Source of the DNA: Tenacibaculum lutimaris
GTDB taxonomy: Bacteria; Bacteroidota; Bacteroidia; Flavobacteriales; Flavobacteriaceae
NCBI RefSeq assembly: GCF_003610735.1
Contig: NZ_RAQM01000008.1
Span: 248,001-312,000 of the forward strand
Length of the DNA stretch: 64,000 bases
Reading direction: 5' to 3'
In this document: positions 25,743-34,241 of the stretch, one piece after another
How the letters are laid out: the number at the start of each line of letters is the position of its first letter
Numbering within the stretch: position 1 is the first letter of the stretch
The notes under the pieces: model-generated
What the model was told of the DNA's origin: nothing
The model's input: only the letters and a program-made list of their open reading frames with translations
Database searches by the model: none
Made by a program: the position numbers and the translations under genes

Positions 25743-26564
25743 ATGGCAGAAAAAGAAATGTCTTTTTTAGACCATCTTGAAGAATTAAGATGGCATTTGG
25801 TTAGAAGTTTTACTGCTATTTTTGTGGTAGCAATCGTCATTTTTGCAAATATCAACTTTGTATTTAATGAAATTTTATTGGCTCATTTAAAGCCTGATTT
25901 CGCTACTTATAAATTTTTCTGTAAAACATTCACTACTATAGGAATAGATAGTAGTTTTTGTGATATCAGTTTTAATCAAACACTACAAGCTTTAAACCCT
26001 ACTCAACAATTAATGACAGGAATTTGGTCTTCATTAATTTTAGGTTTTGTAGTTGCTTTTCCTTATGTTCTGTGGGAAATATGGCGTTTTATAGCTCCTG
26101 GTCTTCATGAAAATGAAAGAAAAAAATCTAAAGGATTTATTTTTACTTCTTCTTTCTTATTCTTTTTAGGAGTTTTATTTAGCTATTACGTTATTTTACC
26201 AATGTCAGTTTATTTCTTTTACAATTTTGAAATATCAGATGCTATCCAAAATAACTTTAAAGTTGATGCTTATATAGGTTTAATAACTAATACTCTTATA
26301 GGGGTTGCTGTATTTTTTGAGTTACCTGTAGTAATTTATTTCCTTTCTAAAATAGGATTAATCACTCCTGAGTTTTTACGAAAATACCGTAAACATGCAT
26401 TGGTTGTTGTGCTGATTTTATCTGCCATTATAACACCTCCTGATGTTGCTAGCCAAATAATAGTATCGGTTCCTATCATGATTTTATACGAGATTAGCAT
26501 TTATATCTCAAAGTTCGTAATAAAAAAACAACAAAAATATGTCTCAAAAAGTCCAAGAGTTTAA
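25743..26564 (+). CDS. tatC: Twin-arginine translocase subunit TatC
   Basis: A 273-aa membrane protein of the Tat pathway that recognises twin-arginine signal peptides. The N-terminal MSFLDHLEELRWHLVRS is the family signature, and six hydrophobic segments follow (for example FVVAFPYVLWEIWRFIAPGL, VFFELPVVIYFLSKIG, ALVVVLILSAIITPPD). Glu in FFELP is the conserved functional residue. A length of 273 is within range. The last 26 bp overlap the next gene. Confidence 0.94.
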   Translation: MAEKEMSFLDHLEELRWHLVRSFTAIFVVAIVIFANINFVFNEILLAHLKPDFATYKFFCKTFTTIGIDSSFCDISFNQTLQALNPTQQLMTGIWSSLILGFVVAFPYVLWEIWRFIAPGLHENERKKSKGFIFTSSFLFFLGVLFSYYVILPMSVYFFYNFEISDAIQNNFKVDAYIGLITNTLIGVAVFFELPVVIYFLSKIGLITPEFLRKYRKHALVVVLILSAIITPPDVASQIIVSVPIMILYEISIYISKFVIKKQQKYVSKSPRV

Positions 26565-26886
26565 CGAGTACCGTTCAAAAATGAACGAGAAAATTTTAGC
26601 ATCAGATAATAAAGTAATCAAACGTATTTTTAATTTAGATACGAATGCTTATGCAGAAGGTCATTTATCAGTAAAGACCAAAGAGTTATTGGGATTGGTT
26701 GCTTCTGCTGTATTACGCTGCGACGATTGTATTGCCTACCATTTAGAAACTGCTTATAAAAATGGTGTTACCAAAGAAGAAATGATGGAAACAATGAGTA
26801 TTGCTACTTTAGTAGGCGGAACCATTGTTATTCCTCACCTAAGAAGAGCTGTAGAGTTTTGGGAAGCTTTAGAAAACGAAGCCTAA
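26539..26886 (+). CDS. Carboxymuconolactone decarboxylase family (AhpD-like) protein
   Basis: A 115-aa all-helical protein. RCDDCIAYHLETAYKNGVTKEEMME carries the Cys-x-x-Cys and His of the AhpD-type active site, so a thiol-based antioxidant role is plausible; decarboxylase activity is not implied. The ATG at 26539 lies inside tatC (26 bp overlap). An internal Met at 26581 would avoid the overlap, but the N-terminus VQEFNEYRSKMNEK is typical of homologues, so the longer form was kept. Confidence 0.85.
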   Translation: MSQKVQEFNEYRSKMNEKILASDNKVIKRIFNLDTNAYAEGHLSVKTKELLGLVASAVLRCDDCIAYHLETAYKNGVTKEEMMETMSIATLVGGTIVIPHLRRAVEFWEALENEA

Positions 26887-26973
26887 CTTTATCCTGTAAT
26901 TGTTTAAGAATGTTTTAAGAAACTGTTTTGTTACATTTACACTTTTAAACAATTCCACTTTCAACTATAAGAA

Positions 26974-28176
26974 ATGAAATTAAGAGCAGATAATATACAA
27001 AAAATTTACGGTAATAGAAAAGTTGTAAAGGGTATTTCTTTAGAAGTAGAGCAAGGTGAAATTATCGGGCTACTAGGCCCTAACGGAGCAGGAAAAACGA
27101 CTTCTTTTTATATGATTGTTGGAATGATTAAGCCTAATGACGGTCATATATATTTAGATGACGAAGAAATAACTACCGATGCAATGTACAAGCGTGCTCA
27201 AAAAGGTATTGGTTATTTAGCACAAGAAGCTTCTGTTTTTAGAAAATTATCTGTTGAAGATAACATCATGTCTGTTTTAGAATTTACAAACAGAACCAAA
27301 GCTGAAAGAAAACAACGCTTAGAAGAGTTAATTGATGAGTTTAGCTTAGGTCATGTTCGTAAAAATCGTGGTGATTTATTATCAGGTGGAGAACGCCGTA
27401 GAACTGAAATAGCTCGTTGTTTAGCTTCTGATCCTAAATTTATTTTATTGGATGAGCCTTTTGCAGGTGTAGATCCTATAGCCGTAGAAGATATTCAAGG
27501 AATTGTTGCTCAATTAAAGAACAAAAACATCGGAATTTTAATTACAGATCACGATGTACAAGCAACTTTAGCCATTACTGATAGAACGTATTTAATGTAT
27601 AATGGAGGTATCCTAAAAGAAGGGACACCTGAAGAGTTAGCTGAAGATGAAACAGTTCGTAAAGTATATCTTGGAAAAGATTTTGAGTTAAAGAAGAAGA
27701 ATTTTGAGAATAATCATGCCATTACTCAAAATCATTTTATAATTGAAAACGCTAAAGAAGATGATATTTTAGCCTCTTTTTCAGAAGTTTATCATAATCA
27801 TAACTTAAAAGAAGGATTCAAACTATATAGAAGAAAAGGAAATACCAGTTCTTTCCTTGTAATACCTTCAGATAAAACAAACTTTGTTGATTTCTGCAAC
27901 ATCTGTATTGATATTAAAAATATAGAGGTAAAAGGAAATATTAAAGTTTCTGATTACAGTTACGGAAAAATAGCCAACTATAACGATTGGTGTAATTTTG
28001 AAATAGACACTAATAAAGTTATATTGACTAATAGAAATAATGAAAATTGGGATATCTTCAAAGACGGAGACTATTCAAAAAACAAACTTATAAGTAAACC
28101 TTTTGCAGAAGATAAACTATCCTTAGACAATTATCATTTTATAATGGATATTTATAATCCTGAAAAAAGTAATTAA
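26974..28176 (+). CDS. lptB: LPS export ABC ATPase LptB with a C-terminal extension
   Basis: LptB powers the LptBFGC exporter that moves LPS to the outer membrane. Residues 1-242 are a complete ABC ATPase: Walker [16 protein letters not shown], signature [14 protein letters not shown], Walker [14 protein letters not shown], and switch His in TDHDVQ. LptB normally ends near 240-250; here about 158 residues continue in frame (NNHAITQ to the end). They are polar and rich in Asn, Asp and Lys, with no motif I recognise. There is no stop or good internal start at the junction. A bidirectional terminator follows. Confidence 0.9.
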   Translation: MKLRADNIQKIYGNRKVVKGISLEVEQGEIIGLLGPNGAGKTTSFYMIVGMIKPNDGHIYLDDEEITTDAMYKRAQKGIGYLAQEASVFRKLSVEDNIMSVLEFTNRTKAERKQRLEELIDEFSLGHVRKNRGDLLSGGERRRTEIARCLASDPKFILLDEPFAGVDPIAVEDIQGIVAQLKNKNIGILITDHDVQATLAITDRTYLMYNGGILKEGTPEELAEDETVRKVYLGKDFELKKKNFENNHAITQNHFIIENAKEDDILASFSEVYHNHNLKEGFKLYRRKGNTSSFLVIPSDKTNFVDFCNICIDIKNIEVKGNIKVSDYSYGKIANYNDWCNFEIDTNKVILTNRNNENWDIFKDGDYSKNKLISKPFAEDKLSLDNYHFIMDIYNPEKSN

Positions 28177-28180
28177 AATA

Positions 28181-28210
28181 AAAAACACGTTGATATCAAC
28201 GTGTTTTTTT
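28181..28210. terminator. Bidirectional terminator between lptB and pssA
   Basis: Perfect dyad AAAAACACGTTGAT / ATCAACGTGTTTTT, with T runs on both strands, between convergent genes. Confidence 0.88.
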
Positions 28211-28245
28211 ATGATTTCACTCCTCTATTTTGAAGTTCTTTAATA

Positions 28246-29007
28246 TTATTTTGATGAAAGTTTTTTATCTGAATTATTTACGAAAGACAAAACTACATAC
28301 GAAAGAATAATCATTGGCACTGCAACTATCTTTAACGTAATAATTAACACTACTGACAACACTAAGAACACATATTTTATCACATTATCTTTAAAAGAGA
28401 AATTCTTAAACTTTAAAGAAAATAATGGAATTTCAGCATTCATTAAATATGTAAATAATGCGGTTATAATCAATAAAAAATATTGATTCTCTATTAAACC
28501 TATAAAAAATGATTCTTTATCAAACTGAGCTATTAATGGTAATGAAATTACAAACAAACTCATTGCAGGTGTTGGCACTCCTATAAAACTATCCGATTGA
28601 CGTTCGTCTATATTAAACTTAGCCAAACGATAGCCTGCTCCTAGTGTTAATATCAATCCTAAGTATGGTAAGTTACTACCTGTAGCCCCGTATGTATCAA
28701 CTCCAAAATACCCAACTGCATCAACATCAAACGCATTTACCAACATTTGCATCATTACAATTCCTGGTACTACACCACTCGTTACCATATCTGCTAAACT
28801 ATCTAATTGTTTTCCTAGTTCACCTTGTACGTTTAACATACGTGCTGCAAATCCATCAAAAAAATCAAAAAGAATTCCTGTCATTACTAAAATTGCCGTT
28901 GCAAAAAAATCTCCTTTAATAGCAAAAACAGTAGCAATTGTACCACATAACAAGTTCCCTAAAGTTAATAAATTTGGAATATATTTTTTGATATTCATAG
29001 TGTTCAT
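28246..29007 (-). CDS. pssA: CDP-diacylglycerol--serine O-phosphatidyltransferase
   Basis: A 253-aa integral membrane enzyme that makes phosphatidylserine, precursor of phosphatidylethanolamine. The CDP-alcohol phosphotransferase motif is complete: Asp-Gly in FDFFDGFAARML, Gly in VQGELGKQLDSLADMVTSG with the two catalytic Asp. About six to eight hydrophobic segments are visible. ATG codons at 29005-29007 and 28996-28998 are both possible starts, three codons apart. Confidence 0.93.
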   Translation of the reverse strand: MNTMNIKKYIPNLLTLGNLLCGTIATVFAIKGDFFATAILVMTGILFDFFDGFAARMLNVQGELGKQLDSLADMVTSGVVPGIVMMQMLVNAFDVDAVGYFGVDTYGATGSNLPYLGLILTLGAGYRLAKFNIDERQSDSFIGVPTPAMSLFVISLPLIAQFDKESFFIGLIENQYFLLIITALFTYLMNAEIPLFSLKFKNFSFKDNVIKYVFLVLSVVLIITLKIVAVPMIILSYVVLSFVNNSDKKLSSK

Positions 29008-29097
29008 AATTTACAGCTAAAATAAGAAATCATTTGATGAGTTTTATGTTTTAGCTATTTTTTGTCATATTTGTTTTAAAAGCTATAACGCAGTATT

Positions 29098-30075
29098 ATG
29101 CCAATTATTTCAAACATATTTTCACCTAGCCTACCTTTTAAAAGTGGGCATTTTAACACAATATATCGTCCTTTATTTATGAAAAACACAATAGTGTATA
29201 ATAGAACAAGAGTAACAACTTGGGATGCTGATTTTATAGATTTAGATTTTTCTTTTGTAGGTTCAAAATCCTTAGTCTTATTAATTCACGGATTAGAAGG
29301 AAGTTCACAATCAAACTATATGATTACCACTTCTAACTACCTTAATAAAAAAGGATTTGATACTGTTTGTATGAATTTAAGAGGCTGTAGTGGAGAAGAC
29401 AATTTACTTTTAGGAACATACCATAGCGGTAAAACTGATGATGTTGATTTTGTCATCAAATATCTTAGTAAAAATTACAGTTATGATGAAATTATAATCG
29501 TCGGATTTAGTTTAGGAGGAAACTTAACATTGAAATATTTAGGCGAATTTATTGATATTCCTTCAGAAGTAAAAGGAGGTGTAGCTGTTTCTGTCCCTGT
29601 TGATTTAACCTCTTCACAAGCTGAATTAAACAAACTAAAAAACAAAATATATCTGAATGAGTTTTTGCGAACAATGAAATTAAAACTTTTAAAAAAGGCA
29701 GAAAAATTTCCTGATTTTAAGCTTAACAAAGAGTTATTACTTAAAGCAAGTAAATTCCGTCACTTAGAAAAACAATACACAGTACCTGTTTTTGGATTTG
29801 AAAGCTCTGAAGATTATTGGCAAAAAGCAAGCTCAAAACCTTTTATTTCTGAAATAAAAGTTCCAACATTGCTTATAAACGCTTTAAATGATAGTTTTTT
29901 ATCTAAAGAATGTTATCCTCTTAAAGAAGCTAAAAACATGAACAATTTTTATTTATTAACCCCTAATTACGGTGGACATGTTGGTTTTATATCATCTTTT
30001 ACCCATACTGCGAATGATTGGTTAGAAAAACGTATTGCTCAATTTATTGAAGAAACCATTGGAATAAAACATTAA
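29098..30075 (+). CDS. Alpha/beta hydrolase, YheT family
   Basis: A 325-aa alpha/beta hydrolase. LLIHGLEGSSQSNYM contains the oxyanion region and GFSLGGNLTLKY the nucleophile Ser; NALNDSFLSKECYP carries the acid, and PNYGGHVGF the His. The N-terminal PFKSGHFNTIYRPLF is characteristic of the YheT/embryogenesis-associated group. Its substrate, probably an ester or lipid, is unknown. It stands alone between pssA and the DUF4105 gene. Confidence 0.85.
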   Translation: MPIISNIFSPSLPFKSGHFNTIYRPLFMKNTIVYNRTRVTTWDADFIDLDFSFVGSKSLVLLIHGLEGSSQSNYMITTSNYLNKKGFDTVCMNLRGCSGEDNLLLGTYHSGKTDDVDFVIKYLSKNYSYDEIIIVGFSLGGNLTLKYLGEFIDIPSEVKGGVAVSVPVDLTSSQAELNKLKNKIYLNEFLRTMKLKLLKKAEKFPDFKLNKELLLKASKFRHLEKQYTVPVFGFESSEDYWQKASSKPFISEIKVPTLLINALNDSFLSKECYPLKEAKNMNNFYLLTPNYGGHVGFISSFTHTANDWLEKRIAQFIEETIGIKH

Positions 30076-30144
30076 CCTAAAAATTTATAACTATATGAAT
30101 CGGTTTTATGATATTTGTAAAACACTCATGTAGTTTAGCTTTTT

Positions 30145-31332
30145 ATGATGATAAAAAAAATTGCGTTTATTTTACTTACTTTACTAAGTATTAATTTAGG
30201 ATTTTCTCAAAACACGAATACCTTAACTTTATCAAAATTCTCTCAAATTAGTGTTATTACTTCGGGGCCTGGAGAAGCTTTATATGAAAAATTTGGTCAT
30301 ACAGCGGTTCGTGTAAAAGATCCTGTTTTACAACTTGATTTAATCTACAACTACGGTATTTTTGATTTTGAAGACCCTAATTTTTATATCAATTTCACAA
30401 AAGGATTTATGAAATATAAATTGGCTCGCTACCCTTTTTATTTATCCTTAAAAAGTGCACAACAAGATGGTCGTTGGGTTAAAGAACAAGTTCTAAACTT
30501 AACACAACAACAACAAAATGAGTTTTTTAAGTTTCTAGAAAACAATGCACTTCCTCAAAACGCAAGTTACTTTTATGATCCTTTTTTTGACAATTGTGCT
30601 ACCAGACCTCGTGATATTATTCAAAAAATTACTGGTGATAATTTAGTTTTTAAAGATGATTTTGTTTCGGAGAATTTATCACTAAGGCAGTTAATGAACA
30701 AAGAAATTAACCCTAATACATGGGGAAGTTTAGGAATTAATATTGCATTGGGTAGTAAATTGGATAAAATTGCTTCTCCAATAGAATATTTATACCTACC
30801 CGATTATGTTTTTGAAGCTTTAAAAACTTCAAAAATAATGAAAGGTAGAGAAGAAGAAAACTTAGTTAAAAAGTCAAATATTTTACTCGATTTTGAAGAA
30901 AAAGAAGCAAAAAGTGATGCTTTTAGTCCGTTTTTAGCAATATTACTTTTTTCTTTATTAGGAATATTTATTACTTACAAAAACATGAAAAACTTAAAAA
31001 GAAGCAAATGGCTTGACTTTATTTTGTTTTTTATAACAGGAACTTTTGGCTTGTTAATTGTTTTTTTATGGTTCTTTACTAATCATTCAACTGCTCCTAA
31101 CAACTTCAACTTTTTATGGGCGTTTGCTCCTAATTTAATGGTAGCTTTCTTTTTACTGAAAGAAAACCCTCCTAAATGGATTCACATTTATGTGAAAATT
31201 TTATTGATTTTTTTAGTTTTAATTCCTGTTGTTTGGCTAACTAAAATACAGTTATATACCTACCCTATGACTCCTTTGTTTATATTACTAGGGATTCGTT
31301 ACTGGTATTTACAAAAAACTTTGAAGCGCTAA
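30145..31332 (+). CDS. DUF4105 (Lnb-like) membrane protein
   Basis: A 395-aa protein with a signal peptide (to about NLGFSQ), a periplasmic DUF4105 domain (about 25-190) and a C-terminal block of four or five membrane helices (from about 260). Two likely catalytic residues are visible: His in YEKFGHTAVRVKD and Cys in FFDNCATRPRD, the Cys-His pattern of this family. DUF4105 (PF13387) proteins were reported as lipoprotein N-acyltransferases (Lnb) in Bacteroides; assigning that role here is inference. The 3' end overlaps aroQ by 24 bp. Confidence 0.75.
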   Translation: MMIKKIAFILLTLLSINLGFSQNTNTLTLSKFSQISVITSGPGEALYEKFGHTAVRVKDPVLQLDLIYNYGIFDFEDPNFYINFTKGFMKYKLARYPFYLSLKSAQQDGRWVKEQVLNLTQQQQNEFFKFLENNALPQNASYFYDPFFDNCATRPRDIIQKITGDNLVFKDDFVSENLSLRQLMNKEINPNTWGSLGINIALGSKLDKIASPIEYLYLPDYVFEALKTSKIMKGREEENLVKKSNILLDFEEKEAKSDAFSPFLAILLFSLLGIFITYKNMKNLKRSKWLDFILFFITGTFGLLIVFLWFFTNHSTAPNNFNFLWAFAPNLMVAFFLLKENPPKWIHIYVKILLIFLVLIPVVWLTKIQLYTYPMTPLFILLGIRYWYLQKTLKR

Positions 31333-31725
31333 TTCATACCCTTGTAAACCAAACCCGAAAAGAACTCCTTTAGCATTCGGAGCAATATAGCTTACATGAC
31401 GAAACTCTTCACGAGCATGTATATTAGAAATATGCACTTCAACAACAGGAGTATCAATTGCTTTTACAGCATCACCAATACCTACAGAAGTATGTGTATA
31501 GGCTGCAGCATTTAGAATAATACCATGATAATCAAAACCAACTTCATGTAGTTTATCTATTATTTCTCCTTCAATATTCGATTGAAAATATTCTAATACA
31601 ACTGTCTTATTTTTATCTTTCAACTCATTAAAAAAATCTTCAAAAGAATTTGAACCATAAATAGTAGGCTCTCGTTTTCCCAATAAGTTTAAGTTTGGTC
31701 CGTTAATTATGATTATTTTTTTCAT
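31309..31725 (-). CDS. aroQ: 3-Dehydroquinate dehydratase, type II
   Basis: A 138-aa type II dehydroquinase of the shikimate pathway. The start KKIIIINGPNLNLLGKREPTIYG holds the catalytic Tyr and Arg loop; ILNAAAYTHTSVGIGDA, VEVHISNIHAREEFRHVS and the C-terminal QGYELAL complete the family pattern. Length is close to the usual 145. It is convergent with the DUF4105 gene and overlaps it by 24 bp. Confidence 0.94.
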   Translation of the reverse strand: MKKIIIINGPNLNLLGKREPTIYGSNSFEDFFNELKDKNKTVVLEYFQSNIEGEIIDKLHEVGFDYHGIILNAAAYTHTSVGIGDAVKAIDTPVVEVHISNIHAREEFRHVSYIAPNAKGVLFGFGLQGYELALQSFL

Positions 31726-31770
31726 CTCTAGTATTTATGGTAAAAATAGCTTTTTTAACTTTCTTGTATA

Positions 31771-31800
31771 AAAAAAGGAAGCAATTTTGCTTCCTTTTTA
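31771..31800 (-). terminator. Terminator of the small barrel protein gene
   Basis: Stem AAAAAGGAAGC / GCTTCCTTTTT around AATTTT, between the barrel gene (minus) and the aroQ promoter region. Confidence 0.75.
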
Positions 31801-31821
31801 AAGTTTATTTTAAAATACTTC

Positions 31822-32325
31822 TTAGAAGTGTAATGCGAAACCAATTAAAGCTTGGAAAGCTCCTTCTTGTCCATCTTTTAAAGCCACATTATATCTTAAT
31901 GCAGGCTCAACACTCACGTTATCTCCTAAAAACCAAGCATAACCTCCTTGTAAACCAATAAAGTTAACACTGTCTCCTCCATCAGGAGAAACACCTGTAA
32001 AATCTACACCTACTGGAAACTGACTTGCTATATAATATTTTGCACCAACTTTATAAACAAATTCGCTATCAAAACCATCATCTGCAAATCCTAGTCCTAC
32101 TTTTACAGCTAAATCATCAGCTACAAAATAACCTCCTTCTGCACCAATAGACCATGCTGTATTACCATCTATAGATCTTAATGAAAATGAAGTATTTCCA
32201 GTAGTCCAAGAACCAGTATTAGCTTCAATTAACCACTTTCCTTTTGCTGTTTGTCCGTTAGCCTCTTGTGCGTTAGCTGTAAAACCTGCAGCAACCATAG
32301 CAATTACTAATAATAATTTTTTCAT
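31822..32325 (-). CDS. Small outer-membrane beta-barrel protein
   Basis: A 167-aa exported protein with signal peptide MKKLLLVIAMVAAGFTANAQ. The rest alternates polar and hydrophobic residues in beta-strand fashion (WSIGAEGGYFVADDLAVKVGLGF, FIGLQGGYAWFLG) and ends in Phe, as outer-membrane barrels do. It resembles the OmpW/beta-barrel porin-like families, function unknown. The frame is open 12 codons upstream, but the ATG at 32325 starts the signal peptide and follows a -7 box. Confidence 0.75.
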   Translation of the reverse strand: MKKLLLVIAMVAAGFTANAQEANGQTAKGKWLIEANTGSWTTGNTSFSLRSIDGNTAWSIGAEGGYFVADDLAVKVGLGFADDGFDSEFVYKVGAKYYIASQFPVGVDFTGVSPDGGDSVNFIGLQGGYAWFLGDNVSVEPALRYNVALKDGQEGAFQALIGFALHF

Positions 32326-32358
32326 AATTTTTAAATTTATAATTTTAAGTTTGAGCAG

Positions 32359-32366
32359 CAAAAATA
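32359..32366 (-). promoter_or_regulatory. -7 box of the barrel protein gene
   Basis: TATTTTTG on the minus strand, 33 nt before the ATG. It lies within the open frame above that ATG and supports the shorter start. Confidence 0.5.
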
Positions 32367-32421
32367 ACTGTATTTTTATTTTTTATCATATTTTTTTAAA
32401 AAAACATTTCTCTTTTTAATA

Positions 32422-33345
32422 ATGAACTGGAATCAAACTATTTACGACTATGCTAATTATTTAAAAATTGAAAGAGGCCTTTCAAAAAACTCGATAGATA
32501 GCTATACAAGGGATATAAATAAACTTTTTTTATTTGTTGAAAATCTAGAAAACACTCCTTCACCAATTCATATAACTACAGAAACTATTCAACAATTTAT
32601 TTATGAAACTAGTAAAAATATCAATGCTCGTAGTCAAGCTCGGTTAATTTCTGGACTTCGTAGTTTTTTTGATTATTTAGTTTTTGAAGACTATCGAAAA
32701 GACAATCCAACCGATTTAATTGAAAGCCCAAATATTACGAGAAAACTACCTGATACGTTAGAAAAAGAAGATATAGATAAGTTAATTGCTGCAATTGATT
32801 TAAGTCATCCACAAGGAGAACGCAATAAAACGATTATAGAAACTATTTACAGTTGCGGTCTTCGTGTAAGTGAATTAATAAATCTACAACTCTCTGATTT
32901 ATTTTTTGATGAAGGTTATATTCAAGTTCTTGGAAAAGGAAATAAATATCGTTTTGTTCCTATTCATATTACCACTATTCATAGGCTGAACTTTTACATT
33001 AATGAAATCAGATCTCAAATTACGCCTAAAAAGGAAGATGAAGACACTGTTTTTCTTAATCGTAGAGGTAAAAAGTTAACTCGCCAAATGATTTTTATTA
33101 TTTTAAAAGAATTAGCTCAAAAAATTAATCTAAAAAAAAATATTGGTCCACATACATTGAGACATTCTTTTGCTACATATTTACTGAAAAACGGAGCAGA
33201 TTTACGTGTTATTCAACAGTTATTAGGACATGAAAGTATTACTACTACAGAGATTTATGTGCATTTAGATACTAGTTTTCTCAAAAAAGTAGTTGAAAAA
33301 CATCACCCTAGAAGTGGTTTTAATTTAAATGAAGAGGAAATATAA
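32422..33345 (+). CDS. xerD: Tyrosine recombinase XerD
   Basis: A 307-aa tyrosine recombinase that with XerC resolves chromosome dimers at dif. The N-terminal SAM-like DNA-binding domain (about 1-95: YLKIERGLSKNSIDSYTRD) and the catalytic domain are complete. Catalytic residues: Arg in SCGLRVSEL, Lys in GKGNKYR, His and Arg in HTLRHSFATYL, His in LLGHESI, nucleophile Tyr in TEIYVHLD. Chromosomal context and sequence fit the housekeeping enzyme, not an integrase of a mobile element. Confidence 0.92.
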   Translation: MNWNQTIYDYANYLKIERGLSKNSIDSYTRDINKLFLFVENLENTPSPIHITTETIQQFIYETSKNINARSQARLISGLRSFFDYLVFEDYRKDNPTDLIESPNITRKLPDTLEKEDIDKLIAAIDLSHPQGERNKTIIETIYSCGLRVSELINLQLSDLFFDEGYIQVLGKGNKYRFVPIHITTIHRLNFYINEIRSQITPKKEDEDTVFLNRRGKKLTRQMIFIILKELAQKINLKKNIGPHTLRHSFATYLLKNGADLRVIQQLLGHESITTTEIYVHLDTSFLKKVVEKHHPRSGFNLNEEEI

Positions 33346-33369
33346 ACGAAACTATCGGATACAAAAAAA

Positions 33370-33463
33370 GGCAAGCTACCTACATCACACCGCTACGACC
33401 TAATACCCTTGCTGCGTTCCCGCCCTGGGGGATTCAAAGGGAGCTGGTTGTGTAGGACTTGCC
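33370..33463 (-). ncRNA. ffs: Signal recognition particle RNA, small (4.5S) type
   Basis: On the minus strand the core CAGGGCGGGAACGCAGCA gives the SRP domain IV apex: symmetric loop CAGG/AGCA, stem GCG/CGC and a GGAA tetraloop. The RNA folds as one long hairpin whose ends GGCAAG and CTTGCC pair. It binds Ffh and directs co-translational targeting of membrane proteins. A perfect -7 box lies at 33468-33475, and a run of T follows the 3' end. Confidence 0.93.
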
Positions 33464-33467
33464 TGTG

Positions 33468-33475
33468 CAAATTTA
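33468..33475 (-). promoter_or_regulatory. SRP RNA promoter -7 box
   Basis: TAAATTTG on the minus strand, 4 nt before the 5' end of the SRP RNA, the spacing expected for its start site. Confidence 0.7.
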
Positions 33476-33610
33476 CAACCATTTTTTCGTAAAAAACAAC
33501 AAAATTTGCATAAAAAATCTGTAACATTTCTAAGTTTTTGAATACTAATAGTTTGTTATTTATATTTTTTCCTTTTTACAGGATAAAATAAACGTAACAT
33601 TAAAAAAGAA

Positions 33611-33618
33611 TATATTTG
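33611..33618 (+). promoter_or_regulatory. -7 box for the DUF4199 gene
   Basis: TATATTTG, a perfect consensus match 22 nt before the ATG at 33641. Confidence 0.6.
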
Positions 33619-33640
33619 TATCACTAACTAAAATTACACA

Positions 33641-34162
33641 ATGGAAAATCAAGCAAACAGCAAAAGCACTATTTTAAACTACGGATTGTATCTAGGTATT
33701 ATTGGAGTTTTTATTCATTTAGCATTTTATGCTACAGGTACCCTAATTAAGTTTGGATGGTTAAGTGGAATTATTAGCTTCATCGCAATGGTTGCTATCA
33801 TCATTTTAGGAATCAAAAAATTTAAAGCTGATAATGATGATTTTTTAACCTTTGGTCAAGCTTTAAAAGTAGGAGTTGGTATTGCTGTTATTAGCGCTGT
33901 TATTACTACCGTTTACACATTACTATTTACTAATGTTATTGAGCCAGATTTTCAAGTTCAAATGATGGAAGTACAAAAACAAGCATGGCTAGATGCAGGT
34001 ATGAGCGATGAGCAAATTGAAGCTTCAGAAGCCATGGCCGAAAAATTTAGTAGCCCAGTAATAACAATTCCAGTATCAATTGTTGTTTCAGCTTTCTTTG
34101 GATTTATTATTTCTGCAATTGGAGGTGCTATCATGAAAAAAACAGAAGAAGAACAATATTAA
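33641..34162 (+). CDS. DUF4199 membrane protein
   Basis: A 173-aa protein with four hydrophobic segments (about 12-32, 40-57, 72-95 and 143-165). Between the third and fourth lies an acidic, Met/Gln-rich loop (FQVQMMEVQKQAWLDAGMSDEQIEA). This matches DUF4199, a family nearly confined to Bacteroidota with no known function. In these genomes it commonly precedes a GT2 glycosyltransferase gene as it does here (79 bp spacing). Confidence 0.8.
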   Translation: MENQANSKSTILNYGLYLGIIGVFIHLAFYATGTLIKFGWLSGIISFIAMVAIIILGIKKFKADNDDFLTFGQALKVGVGIAVISAVITTVYTLLFTNVIEPDFQVQMMEVQKQAWLDAGMSDEQIEASEAMAEKFSSPVITIPVSIVVSAFFGFIISAIGGAIMKKTEEEQY

Positions 34163-34241
34163 AACATAGTTTAGACAGGTTAAAGTTTTACATAAAAGTA
34201 ATACTTCGTAACTTTACCTTTTTAAACATTGAATAAAATAT

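Noticed and set aside
32422..33345. Tyrosine recombinase as the integrase of a mobile element
   Set aside because: Sequence and length are those of housekeeping XerD, and the neighbours (barrel protein, SRP RNA) show no att sites or cargo.
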